This document shows positions 33,654 through 37,310 of a stretch of DNA of 37,310 nucleotides, piece after piece; the stretch's first letter is position 1; every line of letters starts with the position of its first letter. Position numbers and translations under genes: made by a program. Under the pieces are notes generated by a model, which had not been told where the DNA came from, searched no databases, and worked only from the letters and a program-made list of their open reading frames with translations. The stretch covers positions 1 to 37,310 of the forward strand of contig JAAZAD010000245.1 of NCBI GenBank assembly GCA_012514505.1, given 5' to 3'. The DNA comes from Rhodococcus sp. (in: high G+C Gram-positive bacteria) (GTDB lineage: Bacteria; Actinomycetota; Actinomycetes; Mycobacteriales; Mycobacteriaceae).

Positions 33654-33845
33654 CTACGGATCCTCCGATTTCGACGTGTCTCTGCGAAGCAGGACGAATA
33701 TCGCGGCAAGTCCACGATCGAGCAGCCACGCGAGCGCAGCACACAGTGGGACCAGCACGAGCAGCACCAGAACGACCTGCGGGACGAACGGAAGTCCGAC
33801 AACCCACAATTCGAAGCTGTCCCACCACCCTGCCGCGCGTTCCAT
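33654..33845 (-). CDS. Small membrane protein, 63 aa
   Basis: Protein of 63 residues: a polar start (MERAAGWWDSFELW), two hydrophobic helices (about 15-35 and 36-53: VVGLPFVPQVVLVLLVLVPLCAALAWLLD, then LAAIFVLLRR) and a charged tail (DTSKSEDP). A small membrane gene lies at this place in mycobacteria (Rv2401A-like), which supports it. Function unknown. Start ATG 33845 has only a weak SD. It is followed without a gap by the 25-aa ORF. Confidence 0.7.
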   Translation of the reverse strand: MERAAGWWDSFELWVVGLPFVPQVVLVLLVLVPLCAALAWLLDRGLAAIFVLLRRDTSKSEDP

Positions 33846-33907
33846 TCGCCCAGCTTAACGTCCGGGTAATCCACTACGCGTGCCGGTGCGGACCAGCGAC
33901 GAACAGC

Positions 33908-34846
33908 CTAGGTGCGCAGGCGTGCGAGCATCTCGTCTGCTTGTTCGGCAATGCTGCGGACCACGTCTGCGGCCGGAACCGATTCGTGAACCAATCCTGC
34001 CGCCTCGCCCGCGTAGACCACCCCGATGCTCGGGTCTGTCGCGTCGTAGGCGTCTGCCAACGTGCTCTCTTCCGCATCGGTACCGTGCCAGCGGGCCGTG
34101 AAGTCGTTGGTCAGCGCGCGACCACCCCATCGCTGCGGCCACGGCTGGTTTCGCGCGCGGTCGAAGACTGCGGTGTAGACGGTATCCGCGCTACCCGCGG
34201 ACACCACCCGATCACGCGCGTAGTCGGGACCGACCGTTTCCGGGCTCGCCAACAGTGCGGTCCCGATCAACGCCCCTTCGGCCCCTGCTGCGAGCACCGC
34301 GGCCAACCCACGGCCTGTGCCGATACCTCCGGCAGCGAGCACCGGGAGACTCGTCGCCTCCAGTACTTCCTGAAGCAGCGGAAGTGTGCCGATACGGCCG
34401 GTGTGCCCACCTGCCTCGCCGCCCTGTGCCACCACCACGTCGACGCCGGCAGCTTCCACCACACGGAGGTCGTCCACAGAGTTGATCTGAGACATCACGA
34501 GGGCACCAGCCTCGTGAGCACGCCCCACGTACGGTGCGGGGTCACCGAACGACAACGACACCAACCGCGGGCGATGCTCCAGCGCGGCATCGAGTAGCGA
34601 ATCGTCGTCGTCCAGAGCCCACGTCATCAGGCCGATTCCGAATGTGTCGCCGCCGATCTCGCGTGCGGTCGCAACTTCGTCGGCAATCCATTTCGGTGTG
34701 GCATACCGCGCCGCGCCGAGAAGACCTATTCCACCGGCTTTCGATACTTCGCCGGTCAGTACACCACCGGCTCGCCCTCCCATCGGCGCACCGACGATCG
34801 GATGATCGATCCCCAAAGTTCGAGTGAGCCATGTATCGATCGCCAC
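33908..34846 (-). CDS. Nitronate monooxygenase-like FMN protein
   Basis: Predicted FMN-dependent enzyme of 312 residues in the NPD/2-nitropropane-dioxygenase family, which oxidises alkyl nitronates to carbonyl compounds and nitrite. It has a TIM-barrel pattern with PIVGAPMGGRAGGVLTGEVSKAGGIGLLGA at the start, VVVAQGGEAGGHTGRIGTLPLL (the family's catalytic His block), and the FMN phosphate loop LAAGGIGTGRGLAAVLAAGAEGALIGTALLAS. The GTG start at 34846 has AGAGGA upstream. It lies 20 nt after lepA on the same strand. The substrate is not known. Confidence 0.88.
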   Translation of the reverse strand: MAIDTWLTRTLGIDHPIVGAPMGGRAGGVLTGEVSKAGGIGLLGAARYATPKWIADEVATAREIGGDTFGIGLMTWALDDDDSLLDAALEHRPRLVSLSFGDPAPYVGRAHEAGALVMSQINSVDDLRVVEAAGVDVVVAQGGEAGGHTGRIGTLPLLQEVLEATSLPVLAAGGIGTGRGLAAVLAAGAEGALIGTALLASPETVGPDYARDRVVSAGSADTVYTAVFDRARNQPWPQRWGGRALTNDFTARWHGTDAEESTLADAYDATDPSIGVVYAGEAAGLVHESVPAADVVRSIAEQADEMLARLRT

Positions 34847-34866
34847 GATGCCAGTCCTCTCGGGAG

Positions 34867-36750
<1,884 letters not shown>

Positions 36751-36811
36751 CTGTCACCCCACAGGATATCCAAGGTGAACCCCGTGGACACAGGGCACCC
36801 TGGCGAACGAA

Positions 36812-37310
36812 TCAAATATCCAGTTCGTCGACGATCATGTCGGCGACGGCCTGCATTCCCCGCTCGTTGAAGTGGCCCGGTTGTGCCCAGGAGGTAGGGA
36901 TCAGTCCCTCGAACCACTTGTCGTCCGGGGCAGCGCACGGGCCGTGGCCACCTTCGACTGTGGCGGCGCCGATGTCGATGTAATGCACGCCGTACTTTTC
37001 GGCCGCATCGACATACACCTGATTGAACCGATCGAAGTAGGTGACCAGCCACTTCGCGTCCTCGTCCGAGTAGGGCATCGAGGGCCAACAACCTCGGTTG
37101 CCGACGGCACCGCCGTGACCGACGATCACGATCTCCGCGTTGGGCGCCTTCTCGGCGATCGCACTGATGACCCGGTCGATCTTGGGGGCGACTTTCGCGA
37201 TCCCTTCGACGACCTTCTGCTCCACGTCGGGGTTGTTACGACAGCCTCGATCCATTCCGGGCAGCGGAATCGCGCAACTCTCCCTCGTGATGACGACATG
37301 GTTGGAATCG
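36812..37310 (-). CDS. SGNH-type esterase, C-terminal part (partial)
   Basis: The C-terminal 165 or so residues of a predicted secreted SGNH hydrolase; the 5' part lies beyond the window. The visible frame reads VVITRESCAIPLPGMDRGC, then APNAEIVIVGHGGAVGNRGCWP, GVHYIDIGAATVEGGHGPCAAPDDKWFEGL and PGHFNERGMQAVADMIVDEL. The His in PGHFNERG is the likely catalytic His. Several Cys residues (CAIP, GCRNN, GCWP, PCAA) suggest disulfides, fitting an exported enzyme of the Streptomyces-esterase type. The frame continues past the edge, so the true start is unseen. ATG 37255 is internal. Substrate unknown. Confidence 0.8.
   Translation of the reverse strand, partial: DSNHVVITRESCAIPLPGMDRGCRNNPDVEQKVVEGIAKVAPKIDRVISAIAEKAPNAEIVIVGHGGAVGNRGCWPSMPYSDEDAKWLVTYFDRFNQVYVDAAEKYGVHYIDIGAATVEGGHGPCAAPDDKWFEGLIPTSWAQPGHFNERGMQAVADMIVDELDI

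Overview
The window is high-GC actinobacterial DNA with dense, often overlapping genes and frequent GTG/TTG starts. Gene order follows the region known in Mycobacterium tuberculosis from glyS to lepA: glyS, smtB, zur, uppS, recO, amidase, era, CBS/HlyC protein, ybeY, phoH, rsmE, dnaJ2, hrcA, hemW, sirA, cysH, cysAWT-subI, lepA. It differs by having no mycobactin cluster, a stand-alone cysN with no fused APS kinase, and several inserted genes. A Rhodococcus or Nocardia-like member of the Mycobacteriales is the best guess. The genus is an inference.

Layout. 1-2359 (minus): 5' part of glycyl-tRNA synthetase and an inserted GT-C-like membrane protein. 2569-3380 (plus): zinc regulators SmtB and Zur. 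3377-7322 (minus): methyltransferase, YbjN-like protein, uppS, recO and a metallo-beta-lactamase-fold hydrolase. 7431-10385: a DUF998-like membrane protein facing an amidase-TetR pair across a perfect 18-bp palindrome. 10392-14638 (minus): era, a cytidine-deaminase-like remnant, HlyC/CorC, ybeY and phoH. 14707-17131: a TetR repressor and a divergent 14-TM DHA2 exporter separated by two matching operator-like repeats. 17096-20933 (minus): alpha/beta hydrolase, rsmE, dnaJ2, hrcA. 21117-22640: a 105-aa protein with a ParB-like motif, convergent with hemW.

22700-33850 is a sulfate assimilation locus. On the plus strand sirA-cysH-cysD-cysN-sirohydrochlorin chelatase carries sulfate through APS and sulfite to sulfide and supplies siroheme. 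On the minus strand subI-cysT-cysW-cysA imports sulfate. A tandem universal stress protein lies between them. Each operon is preceded by a 30-codon cysteine-rich leader ORF (22785-22877 plus; 33439-33531 minus). Both look leaderless: a -10-like hexamer, exactly 7 nt, then the start codon. In the subI leader an anti-Shine-Dalgarno element directly after the leader stop codon is complementary to the subI ribosome binding site. Import and reduction therefore look coordinately controlled by cysteine-dependent translation of the leaders. These leaders are the most notable feature of the window.

33576-37310 (minus): two very small membrane proteins, a nitronate monooxygenase-like protein, lepA, and the 3' part of a secreted SGNH-type hydrolase cut by the window edge. 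I saw no tRNA, rRNA, CRISPR array, insertion sequence or prophage gene.
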